From Paractinoplanes durhamensis (GTDB lineage: Bacteria; Actinomycetota; Actinomycetes; Mycobacteriales; Micromonosporaceae), in the NCBI RefSeq assembly GCF_016862175.1, contig NZ_BOML01000056.1, forward strand, positions 124,001 to 188,000: a stretch of DNA of 64,000 bases. The letters are read 5' to 3'. A program made the translations under genes and the position numbers. The notes below the pieces were generated by a model. It saw nothing but the letters and a program-made list of their open reading frames with translations. It was not told where the DNA came from and did not search any database. Positions within the stretch are counted from its first letter, which is position 1. Every line of letters begins with the position of its first letter. Shown here piece by piece: positions 8,149 to 16,620 of this stretch.

Positions 8149-10137
8149 ATGACGATTACGGGTATTGACGCGACTGGCCAGTCGGCCGGCGGGAACGTTC
8201 TGCCGCCGCGCCAAGTGACCGACACCGAGGACCTGGACGCCGAGCTGCGCGCCCTGGACACGGACGTCGAGACCGTTGCACCGGTCTCCGTCGTTCCCGA
8301 TGTCGCACCGGCCCCTGAGCAGGAGCGGGAGCCCGCTGAGCCCAGCCGGCGCCGACGCTGGCTCACCTGGCGGGACGTCCTGGCGATAGCCACGTTCATC
8401 GCGATAGCGCTCTACCTCACGTCGCCGCTCTGGCTCAATCTTGATCATGAGTCGCTGGACGATCCACAGGATCAGGCATTCTTTGAGTGGATGTTGGCGC
8501 ACGGCGCCCGAGTGTTCACCGACGGCGTCTATCCGTTCTTCTCGGATCGTATGAATTACCCCGATGGGGTGAACATGATGGCCAACACCTCGGTGTTGGC
8601 CGTTTCCTTGCCACTGGCTCCGGTGACTCTGCTGTTCGGCGCACATGTGTCGTACAACCTTTTCTTGACGCTGGCTTTGGCGTTCACCGGCATCTCATGG
8701 TATTTGGTCCTCTCGCGTGAGTTCGTCAGTTCTCGCCTCGCCGCCTGGGTGGGTGCGTTGTTCTGCACATTCGCGCCGAGCATGGTGTCGCACGCGGGCG
8801 GTCATCCGAATATCGCTTCGCAATTCCTGGTGCCGCTCATCATTTGGCGGACACTGCGGTTGCGGGAGGCCGGCCGAGCCGTTCGCAACGGGCTCGTCCT
8901 CGCCGTGCTGTTGATCTGGCAGGCCTTCATCAACCTCGAGATCCTGTTCATGACCGCGGTCGGTCTCGGGGTGTTCTGCGCGGTCATGGCGGTCGTCCGG
9001 CGCAAGCGCCACCCCGGTGAGGTGCGCGGATTCGTCCGCGGGCTGCTGGTGGCCGCGGCCGTCGCGGTGGCCGTGCTGGCCTATCCGCTGTCGGTTCAGT
9101 TCTTCGGACCGCAGAGCTATCAGGGCCTGCCGCAGTTCGTTCGCAACTTCGGCGCGGATCTTGCTTCGTTCACCTCCTATTCGAGTCGGTCGGTCGCCGG
9201 AAACACCGTCCTGGCCGAGCGGCTCTCCCAGAATCCGCAGGAGGAGAACGCATTCTTCGGCTGGGGACTGGTCATTCTGTTCTTCGGCTTGATCGTCTGG
9301 ATGCGGCGTACTGCGGCCGTCGTGGTGCTCGGTGGGGTCGCGCTTCTCTTCGCCGCGATGTCACTCGGACCGCGAATTTTCCTGAATGGGATCAACACTG
9401 GTGTTCCGGGCATCTGGGCAGTTCTGCACAGCGTTCCGGTGCTCAACTCGGCCGTTCCCACCCGTTGGGCGATGGCGATCGCCCCGGCCGTCGGCATCCT
9501 GCTCGCGCTCGGCGTGCAGCGGGCCACCGACCTCGTCCGGGCGCAACCGTCGGCCCGCGGCCCGGTCCGGGTGGCGATGATCACGGCGGTGGCGATGGCG
9601 CTGGTGCCGCTGGTGCCGACCCCGCTGGCCACCAAGCAGATGGTGCCGACGCCCGAGTTCGTCACCTCCGGCACCTGGAAGCAGTACGTCGACGACAACC
9701 ACACCGTGGTGACGCTGCCGCTGCCCGACTCCGGCAACCCGGACCCGATCCGGTGGAGCGCGCTGACCGGGCAGGACATGCGGATCGCCGGCGCGTACGC
9801 GTTGCTGCCCAACCAGAACCCGCTGAACCCGACCGACCGCACCGCGATCTTCTCGCCGCCGTGGCGGCCGACGAACGGCCTGATGGCGTCGATCCGGCAG
9901 GGCAACCCGATCCCGGAGATCACCGACACCCGCCGCGAGATGACCCTCGCCGACCTCCGCTACTGGAAGGCCGGTGTGGTCCTGCTCACCCCGCAGGTCC
10001 ACGACACCGAGATGCTGCGTGCGATGACCGACCTGCTGGGCTTCTCGCCCACCTGGACCGGCGGCGCCTGGATCTGGGACGTCCGGCACCTGGTCGACGA
10101 CCCGACCGCGGTGCTGACCGGCCCCGACATCGACTGA
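8149..10137 (+). CDS. Large polytopic membrane protein, glycosyltransferase-like (GT-C type)
   Basis: 662 residues. A ~75-residue acidic/Pro-rich cytosolic N-terminus is followed by about ten hydrophobic helices (roughly residues 80-460) and a ~150-residue hydrophilic C-terminal region. The first extracytoplasmic loop holds 'L-D-H-E-S-L-D-D-P-Q-D' and 'R-M-N-Y-P-D-G-V-N-M-M'. This matches the general design of GT-C polyprenyl-phosphate-sugar transferases and YfhO-like proteins that work on cell-envelope glycans. Family membership is inferred from topology and acidic loop residues. It is divergent from the methyltransferase, which may modify the same glycan. Confidence 0.65.
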   Translation: MTITGIDATGQSAGGNVLPPRQVTDTEDLDAELRALDTDVETVAPVSVVPDVAPAPEQEREPAEPSRRRRWLTWRDVLAIATFIAIALYLTSPLWLNLDHESLDDPQDQAFFEWMLAHGARVFTDGVYPFFSDRMNYPDGVNMMANTSVLAVSLPLAPVTLLFGAHVSYNLFLTLALAFTGISWYLVLSREFVSSRLAAWVGALFCTFAPSMVSHAGGHPNIASQFLVPLIIWRTLRLREAGRAVRNGLVLAVLLIWQAFINLEILFMTAVGLGVFCAVMAVVRRKRHPGEVRGFVRGLLVAAAVAVAVLAYPLSVQFFGPQSYQGLPQFVRNFGADLASFTSYSSRSVAGNTVLAERLSQNPQEENAFFGWGLVILFFGLIVWMRRTAAVVVLGGVALLFAAMSLGPRIFLNGINTGVPGIWAVLHSVPVLNSAVPTRWAMAIAPAVGILLALGVQRATDLVRAQPSARGPVRVAMITAVAMALVPLVPTPLATKQMVPTPEFVTSGTWKQYVDDNHTVVTLPLPDSGNPDPIRWSALTGQDMRIAGAYALLPNQNPLNPTDRTAIFSPPWRPTNGLMASIRQGNPIPEITDTRREMTLADLRYWKAGVVLLTPQVHDTEMLRAMTDLLGFSPTWTGGAWIWDVRHLVDDPTAVLTGPDID

Positions 10138-10141
10138 CGGA

Positions 10142-10702
10142 TCAGGCGCGGCGGCCGGGGCGGGTGCCGTCCGGGCCGGCCACGGCCAGGGACAGGCCGG
10201 TCAGCAGCATGGCGGTGAAGCCGGTCCAGAAACCCCAGCCGACGCCGGTGTTCAGGCCGGGGCTGGCGTAGGTGTTCAGGTCGTCGCGGCGCAGCCAGGC
10301 CGCGGCCAGCGAGCCGACCGGATCGGGATCGGGGCCGACGGTCAACTGGATCGTCGACTCGCCTCGGGTCGGGGCGGCAAGCCACTGCTCGGAACGGTCG
10401 CGCTGGTCCAGGGTCAGGAAGACGGCGACCACGACGGCGGCCAGGAGCAGGAGCCAGACCGGCCGCGCCACGCGGCCACGGACCGACCGCCAGGTCAGCC
10501 AGATCGCCGCGGCGGCAAAGACGATCAGCACGGCGACGGTCCAGCGGGTGGAGATCTGCCAGGCCGAGCCGCTGTACGTCTCGATCCGGCCGCCGTTCGC
10601 GTCGCGGACCCGCACCCGCACCGCCCACCAGGGCAGCGCCGCGCTCGCCAGGACCAGTAGGCCCGAGACCGTCACGGCACTTTCCCGCCAACCAAAGCCC
10701 AT
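10142..10702 (-). CDS. Small integral membrane protein, unknown function
   Basis: 186 residues with four predicted membrane helices (about 8-28, 55-75, 83-100, 155-175) and a long extracytoplasmic loop between helices 3 and 4 that contains 'W-L-A-A-P-T-R-G-E-S-T'. No recognised domain. It converges on the large membrane protein gene with a 4-bp gap. The C-terminus is short and basic (G-R-R-A). Confidence 0.6.
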   Translation of the reverse strand: MGFGWRESAVTVSGLLVLASAALPWWAVRVRVRDANGGRIETYSGSAWQISTRWTVAVLIVFAAAAIWLTWRSVRGRVARPVWLLLLAAVVVAVFLTLDQRDRSEQWLAAPTRGESTIQLTVGPDPDPVGSLAAAWLRRDDLNTYASPGLNTGVGWGFWTGFTAMLLTGLSLAVAGPDGTRPGRRA

Positions 10703-10817
10703 ACCGGGACCCTAGGCAAATATCGCGCGGCCAACGGGGTAATGGCCTGCCCTCCCACGTCGGTACGGAACGGGGTTAGCTGTTCACCGGACGATCCAAC
10801 GGTGGAAGGGGACGGGC

Positions 10818-11798
10818 ATGCGCGGGACCACTCTGGGTGGCGGCGGACCCGAGGTCGGCGTCATCGGGCTGGGCTGCATGGGGATGACGCACGCCTACGA
10901 CATGGGCGCCGAGCGGGACGATGCCACCTCGATCGCGGTCATCCACGAGGCGATCGACCTCGGCATGACGCTGATCGACACGGCCGACGTCTACGGGCCG
11001 CACACCAACGAGGAGTTGGTCGGCCGGGCGCTGGCCATCGGCGGCTACCGGGACCGGGCGGTGCTGGCGACCAAGGTCGGGCTGGTCGACGCGCTCGGCG
11101 GCAAGCCGAGCAGGACGTCGCCGGGCGCGGTCAAGAACGGGCGACCGGAATACATCCGCCGGTCGATCGATGACAGTCTGCGGCGGCTGCGGACCGATCA
11201 CGTCGACCTCTACCAGCTGCACCGGGTCGACGAGGAGGTGCCGATCGAGGAGTCGTTCGGGGCGATGGCCGAGGCGGTGGCGGCCGGCAAGGTGACCCGG
11301 ATCGGGCTGTCCGAGGTCAGCGTCGACGAGATCAAGCGGGCGCAGGCCGTGCACCCGGTGGCCTCGGTGCAGTCGGAGCTGTCGCTGTGGACCCGGGACG
11401 CACTGGCCGAGGTGGTGCCGTACTGCGAAGCGCAGGGCATCGCGTTCCTGCCGTTCTCGCCGCTCGGGCGCGGCTTTCTCGCCGGGCGGTTCGCGTCGAT
11501 CGACGACCTGCCGGCCGATGATTTCCGGCGGCGGTTGCCGCGGTTCCAGGAGGAGACGATCGCGGTGAACCAGGCGATCGTCGACCGGGTGCGGGTTATC
11601 GCCGAGCGGGTGGGCGGCACGCCGGCGCAGGTGGCGCTGGCCTGGGTGCTTGCCCAGGGCCGCTACGTGGTTCCGATCCCGGGCACCAAGACGCCGAAGT
11701 ACCTGGCCGACAACGCCGGAGCCGCGGGCCTCGTTCTCAAAAAGTCCGATTTGGCCGAGTTGGACGCGTTGCCCACTCCGGCGGGGACGCGTTACTGA
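10818..11798 (+). CDS. Aldo/keto reductase
   Basis: 326 residues, an NADPH-dependent carbonyl reductase with a (beta/alpha)8 barrel. Visible motifs are 'G-L-G-C-M-G-M', the catalytic tetrad region 'D-T-A-D-V-Y-G' (Asp and Tyr), 'L-A-T-K-V-G' (Lys) and 'Y-Q-L-H-R' (His). The cofactor end carries 'V-P-I-P-G-T-K' followed by 'N-A-G-A'. It resembles the YhdN/AKR13 group common in actinomycetes. The ATG at 10818 follows GGAAGGGGAC. It appears to be a single-gene unit; the substrate is unknown. Confidence 0.88.
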   Translation: MRGTTLGGGGPEVGVIGLGCMGMTHAYDMGAERDDATSIAVIHEAIDLGMTLIDTADVYGPHTNEELVGRALAIGGYRDRAVLATKVGLVDALGGKPSRTSPGAVKNGRPEYIRRSIDDSLRRLRTDHVDLYQLHRVDEEVPIEESFGAMAEAVAAGKVTRIGLSEVSVDEIKRAQAVHPVASVQSELSLWTRDALAEVVPYCEAQGIAFLPFSPLGRGFLAGRFASIDDLPADDFRRRLPRFQEETIAVNQAIVDRVRVIAERVGGTPAQVALAWVLAQGRYVVPIPGTKTPKYLADNAGAAGLVLKKSDLAELDALPTPAGTRY

Positions 11799-11889
11799 AA
11801 GCCACCCAGGCCCGCCCGGTAGCGGCGGCAGAGGGGGTGACCAGCGACGGCGCCGGGCGAAGCAGCGGGGACTTATCAGACCCGTACTC

Positions 11890-12672
11890 CTATTTGATGC
11901 AACAGCCGCTGCAGACCTTGGGCTTGGGCAGCGTGAATGCCAGGCAGCAGGTCTTTCGTTGGACGTCGACCCTGCCGCTCGCGTCGGTGACCAGCTCGAC
12001 CAGGTCTTCGACGCCGAGGGCGCGCTGCAGCCGGTCGACGGTCTCGGCGGAGGGGCCGGGGACGGCATCGGCCGAGCGGAGGACGCCGTAGGCGACGCCG
12101 GAGGCGAGGGAGCCGAGCAGCGTGCGCTTGCCCAGCCGGACCTTGGCGTGGATGGCGTCGAGGAGCGGCGTCAGGTGGTTGTCGAGCAGCGCGCGGCGGA
12201 ACTCGGCGAGCAGCGCTTCCTCATCCGGCACCACCCGGACCCGCGGGTCGCCGACCAGCGCAAGCGGATCGGTCGGCAGGACCGCGACCGGGATGTCGGC
12301 GCGCAGGCCGAGGGTGAGCAGCGGGCGCGGGTCGTTGAAGTGCACCAGGACGTTTTCGCTGCTCACCAGGGGGACGCGGCGGGCCGAGGCGAAGCCGAGG
12401 ACGGCGGGCAGGGCCGCCCAGTAGGTGTAGGCCTTCCAGGCGAGCGCGGCGGCGGCGTGCGGCTGGGCGTTCCAGCGACGACCGGCGGTCTCCAGCAGGA
12501 GATCAAGCTTGGTGTCGCTGAGTTCAGTGGCGGGCGCCCAACCGGCCGGCTGGTGGACCAGGAGGTCGGGGGCGAGGCCGGCGATCTCGGTGCTGGTGCC
12601 GAACATCGCGGTCAGCGTCGCGGTGACCGGGGTGAGGGGCGCGAGGATCGGCGATGTAGTGGTCGTGGTCAC
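11890..12672 (-). CDS. FhuF-like ferric-siderophore reductase, [2Fe-2S] C-terminus
   Basis: 260 residues. The C-terminal tail has cysteines at 242, 243, 254, 257 and 258, in the pattern C-C-...-C-x-x-C of the FhuF C-terminal [2Fe-2S] domain. The body shows the usual family spread with 'W-K-A-Y-T-Y-W' in the middle. FhuF-type proteins release iron from hydroxamate siderophores by reduction in the cytosol. An excellent iron box sits 115 bp upstream (12787-12805), so the gene is predicted to be repressed by iron through a DtxR/IdeR regulator. No siderophore genes are adjacent. Confidence 0.78.
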   Translation of the reverse strand: MTTTTTSPILAPLTPVTATLTAMFGTSTEIAGLAPDLLVHQPAGWAPATELSDTKLDLLLETAGRRWNAQPHAAAALAWKAYTYWAALPAVLGFASARRVPLVSSENVLVHFNDPRPLLTLGLRADIPVAVLPTDPLALVGDPRVRVVPDEEALLAEFRRALLDNHLTPLLDAIHAKVRLGKRTLLGSLASGVAYGVLRSADAVPGPSAETVDRLQRALGVEDLVELVTDASGRVDVQRKTCCLAFTLPKPKVCSGCCIK

Positions 12673-12786
12673 TGATCGCTACCACTCCGCGGCGACGAAA
12701 TCTGCCTGGTCACCGCTCTCACCTCGTCATACCTCGTTACACAGCCCTGTGTTCGGGGATCCCCAAGACGACTCACCGTACACCTC

Positions 12787-12805
12787 TAAGGCTAGCCTAA
12801 CCAAC
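12787..12805 (-). promoter_or_regulatory. DtxR/IdeR-type iron box upstream of the FhuF-like gene
   Basis: Read on the minus strand the 19-mer is GTTGGTTAGGCTAGCCTTA. It matches the consensus TTAGGTTAGGCTAACCTAA at 15 of 19 positions, including the whole GGTTAGGCTA core. It sits in the 297-bp gap between the FhuF-like gene and the HTH-deformylase gene, where I see no other feature. Confidence 0.75.
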
Positions 12806-12969
12806 CCGCACAACCCGATCTTTCGGGCGAATACCCTCGGCGAGGGTTGCCTAACTGTGCGTTTTCGCGTTGCCGGAATCGTCAAGGTATCTGTCGGCTA
12901 CGCGCTACTAGCACCTTGTGGACATCGAGCGGCGGCGACACTTAATTTCCCGTCGCGAAGGGGACATCG

Positions 12970-14508
12970 ATGATGACCACCTCGCCCGTCGAGCGGGCCG
13001 CTGATCAGTTCGTAACGGCGCTGGCGCACTGGCGGGTCGAGCGCGGCATGAGTAAGAAGCAGCTCGCTGCGCGCATGGGTTTCGACCCGTCCTACGTCAG
13101 CCACGTCGAAGGCCGCCGACATAAGCCCACCGAGGACTTCGCCCGGCGGGCGGAAGCGGTCCTCGGTGCCGGCGGGGTGATCTGGCAACGCTTCCGAGAG
13201 TACGACGAACTCCGCCACGCGCGGGGCAGTACCGCTCTGCATCGTGACCCGCCGGTGCCCGTCCAGTGGATGCCGCCCGGCACCGGCCTCATCGTCGAGC
13301 AGGAGGTCGCCGAGCTGACCTACACCGACGGCGTCTACCGCTGCCGGGTCCGCCGCAACCTCTACAACGCCGGCTCCGAGCCGGTCACCCGGTACCTCGT
13401 GAAGATCTCCGTGGACCGGTACCCGCACGACCCGGCCGGTTCCAACCGGCATCATCGGGAAAACCCGCTCACCTTCGAAGAGATGAGCATCGAGGCGCTC
13501 GCCGGTGAGGGCGGCGCCGTCGAGCCGATGCAGTGGCGGGTCAAGCTCGACCGGGACGCGGCCAAGGAGGTGTGGCTGCTCTTCGCGAACGAGCGCGGGC
13601 AGTTCCCCCTCTACCCGGGCGACCGGACGACGATCGAGTACGCGTACACGGTCGGCGGCGAGAAGTGGGGCCAGTGGTTCCAGCGGGCCGTGCGCCTGCC
13701 CACCCGGCGGATCACCGTGCGGCTCAACTTCCCGACCGGCTTCGACCCGCAGGTGTGGGGGGTCGAGACGTCGCTGGCCGCCGAGGTGCCGGTGCGCACC
13801 CCGCTCGAACGGCACAACGACGGCGACCGGGCGATCTTCGAGTGGACCAACGACGCGCCGCTGCTCAACGCGCGCTACCGCCTGGAGTGGCGGTTCCGCG
13901 GCAGCGGCGCCCCGTCGTACGCCGAGTTCGCCCCCAGTGAGCAGAACGGAAAGCCGCGCGCCTCCTCGGCCATGCGCGGCATCGGCATCGTGCAGCGCGG
14001 CTCCGACCTGCTGCGCCAGCGTGCCCGGCACTTCCAGCTGCCGCGCGAGGCGACCGAGGCCCGCGAGGCGGTCAGCGCGCTGCTCACTTCGCTGCGCCGG
14101 CTCGAGGAGCTGCACGACTTCAGCAAGGGTGTCGGGCTGGCCGCGCCGCAGATCGGCCGGTCGGTGGCGGCCGCGGTGGTGCGCCCGGCCGACCGCGGCG
14201 CCGACCCGGTGGTGCTGCTCAACCCGCGGATCGTCGGCGAAGCCGGTGACCGCGACGAGCAGTACGAAGGGTGTCTGTCCTTCTTCGACTACCGGGGGCT
14301 GGTGCGCCGGCCGCTGCGGATCGAGGTGGAACACGCCCGCTACGACGGCGCCCGGGTGATCACGTCGTTCGACCGGGCGATGGCCCGGCTCGTCGCGCAC
14401 GAGATCGACCACCTCGAGGGCCGCCTCTACGTGGACCGGATGCACGCGGAATCCAACCTGGTGCCGGTGGCGAACTATCACCAGACGGGCCGCCCCTGGA
14501 ATTACTAG
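12970..14508 (+). CDS. HTH (XRE)-peptide deformylase fusion protein
   Basis: 512 residues with an unusual design. Residues ~10-75 are an XRE/Cro helix-turn-helix ('S-K-K-Q-L-A-A-R-M-G...S-Y-V-S-H-V-E'). Residues ~95-320 form a beta-rich middle region with many aromatic and Arg residues and no recognised family. Residues ~335-505 are a peptide deformylase domain with all three motifs: G-V-G-L-A-A-P-Q (387-394), E-G-C-L-S (Cys435 as metal ligand) and H-E-I-D-H (His477, Glu478, His481). The catalytic set is complete, so it could remove formyl groups or act as a metal-bound sensor linked to a DNA-binding head. ATG at 12970, with a second ATG one codon later. It ends overlapping the flavohaemoglobin-like gene by 4 nt, tail to tail. 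Confidence 0.8.
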   Translation: MMTTSPVERAADQFVTALAHWRVERGMSKKQLAARMGFDPSYVSHVEGRRHKPTEDFARRAEAVLGAGGVIWQRFREYDELRHARGSTALHRDPPVPVQWMPPGTGLIVEQEVAELTYTDGVYRCRVRRNLYNAGSEPVTRYLVKISVDRYPHDPAGSNRHHRENPLTFEEMSIEALAGEGGAVEPMQWRVKLDRDAAKEVWLLFANERGQFPLYPGDRTTIEYAYTVGGEKWGQWFQRAVRLPTRRITVRLNFPTGFDPQVWGVETSLAAEVPVRTPLERHNDGDRAIFEWTNDAPLLNARYRLEWRFRGSGAPSYAEFAPSEQNGKPRASSAMRGIGIVQRGSDLLRQRARHFQLPREATEAREAVSALLTSLRRLEELHDFSKGVGLAAPQIGRSVAAAVVRPADRGADPVVLLNPRIVGEAGDRDEQYEGCLSFFDYRGLVRRPLRIEVEHARYDGARVITSFDRAMARLVAHEIDHLEGRLYVDRMHAESNLVPVANYHQTGRPWNY

Positions 14509-15620
14509 CCGACGTCCGTGAAGCTGTCGTACTTCACCCGGACCGACGGCACCTGCATCTCGGCCAGGGTCTTCAGGGTCGACTTCACCATCAGCCCGGA
14601 GCCGGACACGAAGAAGTCGTGGTTGTTCCACGGGCCGTAACGGGCCACCACGTCCGAGATGTTGCCCTGCTCGCCCGGGAACGTCGGGTCGTCGCTGCAG
14701 GCGGTCACCACCGACAGCCACGGGTAGCGGGCGGCGAGCCGGTTCAGCTCGGCCAGGTCGTAGAGATCCTCCCGGTTGTTCGCGCCGAAGAAGACGTGCA
14801 CCCAGCGGGTCCGGTTGTACCGGGTCAACTCCTCCAGCAGCGACTTCACCGGCGCCAGGCCGGTGCCGCCGGCCACGAACACCGCATCCCGGGTCGACCG
14901 CCGGTCCAGGTTCATCGACCCCATCGGGGCGGCCATCTTGATCATGTCGCCGACCTGCAGCCGCCGCACCAGCGCGCTCGACACCCAGCCGGCCCCCAAC
15001 GCCCGCACGTGGAACTCGAGCGTGTTGTCCCGGCGGGGCGCGTTCGCCACCGAGTAGGTGCGCCACAACCGCGGCTGGTACTTGGTGCACTCGATGCTCA
15101 GATACTGCCCGGCCCGGAAGTCCAGCTGCTGCATCGGCTGCACGGTGAAGACGGCGATGTCCTGGGAGCGACGCTCGTGCGCGACCACCTCGCCGTACCA
15201 GTACGGCGGGTTGGTGTCGGCGTCCGCGCCGGCCAGCATGCGCGCGGCGATCACCGCGTACGCGTCCGCCCAGGCCTGGTCGTACTCGACACCCCACTGC
15301 TCACCCGCGTACGCCCGCATCGACTCGATCAACGCGCCCCCCACCACCTCGTAGTGTTCTGGTTCCACGTGAAACTTTTTGTGATCACGACCGAGCGCTT
15401 TCAGGTACTCGTCGAACTTCTCCGGGTCGTCCAGGGTCTGCACCGCGGTGACGATCGCGTTCAGCAGCCGGGAGCGCTGCACATCCATCTGCACCGGGAA
15501 CAGCTCGCGCAGGTCCGGGTGGGAAAGGAAGATCCGCGCGTAGAAGTAGCCGGCTACCTTGTCCTGCTGCTCCTCGACGAGCGTCCAGCTCTCTTTGAGC
15601 AAGCGTGCGAGGTCTCCCAT
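14505..15620 (-). CDS. Flavohaemoglobin-like globin-reductase (nitric oxide dioxygenase type)
   Basis: 371 residues. The N-terminal globin (1-~135) has the proximal-His region 'G-R-D-H-K-K-F-H-V-E-P-E-H-Y'. A ferredoxin-reductase FAD domain follows with 'R-x-Y-S-V-A-N' (R-T-Y-S-V-A-N), then an NAD(P) domain with 'G-G-T-G-L-A-P-V' and the C-terminal 'S-G-S-G-L-M-V'. It likely oxidises nitric oxide to nitrate or acts as an NADH-dependent globin reductase in the cytosol. The length is slightly shorter than E. coli Hmp (~396). It converges on the deformylase fusion with a 4-nt overlap (CTAG). Confidence 0.88.
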   Translation of the reverse strand: MGDLARLLKESWTLVEEQQDKVAGYFYARIFLSHPDLRELFPVQMDVQRSRLLNAIVTAVQTLDDPEKFDEYLKALGRDHKKFHVEPEHYEVVGGALIESMRAYAGEQWGVEYDQAWADAYAVIAARMLAGADADTNPPYWYGEVVAHERRSQDIAVFTVQPMQQLDFRAGQYLSIECTKYQPRLWRTYSVANAPRRDNTLEFHVRALGAGWVSSALVRRLQVGDMIKMAAPMGSMNLDRRSTRDAVFVAGGTGLAPVKSLLEELTRYNRTRWVHVFFGANNREDLYDLAELNRLAARYPWLSVVTACSDDPTFPGEQGNISDVVARYGPWNNHDFFVSGSGLMVKSTLKTLAEMQVPSVRVKYDSFTDVG

Positions 15621-15751
15621 GCATTCAGGGTGGTCACGTCAGTCACCAACCCGACGCACGAAAAGTGCGACTCGTCTCAGTGTGTGCGGCACAAGCGGCG
15701 CGTCGCTTGCCCGGATAGGTCCGTTTGTGCTTAGCCGCCTATGGTTGCCGG

Positions 15752-16519
15752 GTGGCTCTAGATCGAGTTGCGCCCAGCCGGCGCCTGCTCACCGTCGAGA
15801 TCGTCATCGTGCTGTTCCTGTCGCTCGGCCAATCGGCGGTCTATGCGGTGGTCTCGCTGATCGCCAAGCTGACCGCGGGCAAGCCGTTGTCGTCGCAGGC
15901 CGCGGTCCTCAACGCGTCCCGCTCACCACGCCCCTACCTGGACCTCACCTACCAGCTGCTCGAGATCGGATTCGCACTGATCCCGGTCGCGCTGGTGCTC
16001 TACCTGCTCATGCGCGACCACATCCCGGTGCGGCAAACCCTCGGCCTGACGGCCGATCGACCCGGCTTCGATTTCGGCTGGGGCACGTTGCTGGCCGCCT
16101 GCATCGGAATTCCCGGGCTTGCTCTTGTGTACGTCGCGAAGCTGCTCGGCCTTAACGCGCAGATCGTGCCCGCGGCGCTGCAGTCGGTGTGGTGGGCAGT
16201 GCCGGTGCTGGTGCTGTCCGCCATTCAGAACGCCGTCCTCGAAGAGGTCATCGTCGTCGGCTATCTGATGACCCGGCTCTGGTCGATGTCGGTGCCCTAC
16301 GTGTGGATCGTCGTCGCGTCGGCCGTCCTCCGCGGTTCCTACCACCTGTACCAGGGGTTCGGCGCCTTCGTCGGGAACGCTGTCATGGGCGTGGTGTTCG
16401 CGCTGTTCTTCTTCCGCTCCAAGCGGGTGATGCCGCTGATCGTGGCGCACAGCATTTTGGACATCGCGGCATTTGTCGGCTACACGCTGCTGCCGGCATC
16501 CTGGCTGACCTGGCTGTAG
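15752..16519 (+). CDS. CPBP-family intramembrane metalloprotease
   Basis: 255 residues with about eight membrane helices. The Abi/CPBP motif 1 reads 'L-E-E-V-I-V-V-G-Y-L' (the Glu-Glu pair is present; the Arg usually following is replaced by Gly-Tyr). Motif 2 is 'Y-H-L-Y-Q-G' and motif 3 'A-H-S-I-L-D'. Family members cleave membrane-embedded substrates such as prenylated proteins or bacteriocin-related peptides. GTG at 15752 is preferred because it puts a basic 'R-V-A-P-S-R-R' before helix 1; a longer reading from 15725 exists. Confidence 0.78.
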   Translation: MALDRVAPSRRLLTVEIVIVLFLSLGQSAVYAVVSLIAKLTAGKPLSSQAAVLNASRSPRPYLDLTYQLLEIGFALIPVALVLYLLMRDHIPVRQTLGLTADRPGFDFGWGTLLAACIGIPGLALVYVAKLLGLNAQIVPAALQSVWWAVPVLVLSAIQNAVLEEVIVVGYLMTRLWSMSVPYVWIVVASAVLRGSYHLYQGFGAFVGNAVMGVVFALFFFRSKRVMPLIVAHSILDIAAFVGYTLLPASWLTWL

Positions 16520-16620
16520 GTCGGTTCGGAGTTGGTGTGCGCTGCGGCGTGGTGTCGCGCGCCTAGCCGGAATCGGATTTATCGCCTGGCGGGCGTCATG
16601 TCAATTATGTGCGGAACGCG

